Source: a bacterium (GTDB lineage: Bacteria > Zhuqueibacterota > QNDG01 > JAFGCO01). From it: DNA of 64,000 nucleotides. A model generated the notes under the pieces. The model ran no database searches. It saw nothing but the letters and a program-made list of their open reading frames with translations, and was not told where the DNA came from. Below, in pieces: positions 62,952 through 64,000 of this stretch; positions within the stretch are counted from its first letter, which is position 1, and each line of letters starts with the position of its first letter. The stretch covers positions 1 through 64,000 of the forward strand of contig JAFGGN010000006.1 of the NCBI GenBank assembly GCA_016930535.1, in the 5' to 3' direction. Position numbers and translations under genes: made by a program.

Positions 62952-63578
62952 TCAATTGATATAATCCAGAAGATGTTTGAGTTTCTTCTGGAGCCGCAGC
63001 CTGCCGCGGTTCACCCTGGATTTCACCGTACCGATGGGTATGCCAAGAATCTGGCTTATTTCTTCATACGAAAATTCCTGAACATCTCTCAGCAGTACAA
63101 CCTCCTTGAATTTCATGGGCAGCGCATCGATCTCTTTCCGGATTATTTTTTCCTGCATATCGCTGTCCACGATGCCCTCGGGAGTCTGTTCAGTATCCGC
63201 AGGCTCGAAATCCTTGTCATCGAATCCCATCTGGCTGAGCGAAAGAAGGCGGCGCCGTCTGCGTCTGCGCAATTCTGTTTTTGCGAGATTGCTGGCAATG
63301 GTATAAATCCATGTCGAAAACTTGGCGATGTTCCGGTAAAGATGCTTGTTCCTGTACACGCGGAGAAACGTCTCCTGAACCACATCTTCGGCATCGATCC
63401 TGTCGTTTAAAAAATGATATACAAAATTGACCAGAGGATCCTTATACCGGTGTACAATCAAATCGAAAGCCGCCATGTCTCCATTCTGAAACCGGGCGAT
63501 CAATTGTTCATCCGTGATGTTTTTCTGGCTCTTTGTATCTACCACATTATACCTCGAAAAGTTCCCTGAATCCCGCAT
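62952..63578 (-). CDS. ECF-family RNA polymerase sigma factor
   Basis: 208 residues. Region 2: DPLVNFVYHFLNDRIDAEDVVQETFLRVYRN and FSTWIYTIASNLAKTELRRR. Region 4: ALPMKFKEVVLLRDVQEFSYEEISQILG, IPIGTVKSRVNRGRLRLQ. Near the SigE/RpoE-like ECF groups. Its gene is 7 bases after holA and 159 bases before the anti-sigma gene. The promoter it recognises is not evident in the window. Confidence 0.95.
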   Translation of the reverse strand: MRDSGNFSRYNVVDTKSQKNITDEQLIARFQNGDMAAFDLIVHRYKDPLVNFVYHFLNDRIDAEDVVQETFLRVYRNKHLYRNIAKFSTWIYTIASNLAKTELRRRRRRRLLSLSQMGFDDKDFEPADTEQTPEGIVDSDMQEKIIRKEIDALPMKFKEVVLLRDVQEFSYEEISQILGIPIGTVKSRVNRGRLRLQKKLKHLLDYIN

Positions 63579-63584
63579 CCGGAT

Positions 63585-64000
63585 TTATTTGAAATAACGG
63601 GTTCCCCGGCTCTGTGTCAGCTCGTAAACGAGTAAAGTCAATGTCATCAGCGGATCCAGCCTGCCCGTTTTTACGGCCAGATCGGCCAGGTACAACGACT
63701 GAACGGCCTGCCGTATTTCCTCGACCGTGAACAGTCCGGACTGTTCCGCAAACAGCCGGGCAAAATAGGGCCGAAGACCGGCCTGCCGGGCGGCCTGATC
63801 CTGAGGAACCCGTTTTTCAGCAAGCAGTTTCAGACGCATCAGAATCAGCATTCTCCGGGACAGATCCATAATGATGCCGACGGCGGACTGCTTTGAATCC
63901 ATCAGATGAACCAGAATGCGAATGGATTCCCGGGTGTCCCTTCTCGCCACAGCGTCCGTGAACTCCCAGGTATTGTATTCGCGGGACAATCCGACGACCA
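63585..64000 (-). CDS. holA: DNA polymerase III delta subunit, C-terminal part (truncated by window)
   Basis: The frame runs off the window end. The visible 138 or so residues (VVGLSREYNTWEFTDAVARRD onward, LILMRLKLLAEKRVPQDQAA, PYFARLFAEQSGLFTVEEI) are the C-terminal helical domain of HolA, the clamp-loader subunit that opens the beta clamp. A TTG at 63989 is not the real start. Confidence 0.9.
   Translation of the reverse strand, partial: VVGLSREYNTWEFTDAVARRDTRESIRILVHLMDSKQSAVGIIMDLSRRMLILMRLKLLAEKRVPQDQAARQAGLRPYFARLFAEQSGLFTVEEIRQAVQSLYLADLAVKTGRLDPLMTLTLLVYELTQSRGTRYFK

Noticed and set aside
1..64000. CRISPR array
   Set aside because: No array of equal-length repeats with unique spacers and no cas genes were seen; the periodic tracts have 7-8-base units.

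Overview
The window looks like a chromosomal contig from an uncultured or little-studied bacterium of the FCB superphylum (KSB1/Calditrichota/Ignavibacteria-like). This is inferred from six secreted proteins that end in a type-IX-secretion-style C-terminal domain with the YPNPFN signature, from the GEVED, CotH, DUF4861, S74 and GH26 families, and from outer-membrane (Gram-negative) export genes. No rRNA or species marker is present, so the phylum is a guess.

Layout. 0.5-9 kb: comM/yifB, then a + strand run of two translationally coupled chemoreceptor-like proteins that carry a sugar-binding domain, a YihX-type HAD phosphatase and a zinc MDR dehydrogenase. 9-12 kb: an M23 peptidase, three response regulators and an XRE regulator. 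12-18.6 kb: an O6-alkylguanine methyltransferase, then a MacA-MacB(ATPase/permease)-TolC-type export operon and a small secreted protein. 18.9-25.2 kb: a GH26 mannanase-like enzyme, a PAS/SpoIIE phosphatase and three lipoprotein-like genes with Met/Gly/Pro-rich segments. 25.5-30 kb: a small membrane protein behind a structured leader, lipoprotein and membrane genes, a beta-propeller protein and a TPR protein. 29.8-33 kb: a ComP-like PDZ/multi-TM histidine kinase with its OmpR-type regulator. 33-35 kb: an HxlR regulator with a HIT-like protein, and a Phd/PIN toxin-antitoxin pair. 35-54 kb: an accessory block dominated by secreted cell-surface proteins (arylsulfotransferase-like, zincin-like, transglutaminase, CotH, a large possible glycosidase, GEVED repeats) plus DUF4861 and an ExuT-type transporter. 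54.5-56.2 kb: an AbiE type IV toxin-antitoxin pair between two 105-bp direct repeats. 56.6-58.9 kb: an S74 endosialidase-chaperone protein and tRNA-Pro(UGG). 59-64 kb: housekeeping and stress genes (rdgB, GAF protein, HtrA-like pseudoprotease, anti-sigma factor, ECF sigma factor, 3' part of holA).

The most unusual points are these. (1) Both chemoreceptor-like proteins carry a type I periplasmic-binding domain whose two lobes appear in permuted order (C-lobe before N-lobe), and the predicted topology puts the domain in the cytoplasm. (2) The HtrA-like protein in the ECF sigma/anti-sigma operon keeps the catalytic Ser but has lost His and Asp. (3) Copies of the tRNA-Pro 3' half recur at 56.4, 54.4 and, degenerately, 46.8 kb in the same orientation as the tRNA, as if successive islands had accreted at the tRNA. 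(4) A family of degenerate 8-nt-periodic repeats sits directly after the stop codons of several - strand genes in a fixed orientation. (5) There is a structured, gene-free leader in front of a small membrane protein at 25.5 kb.
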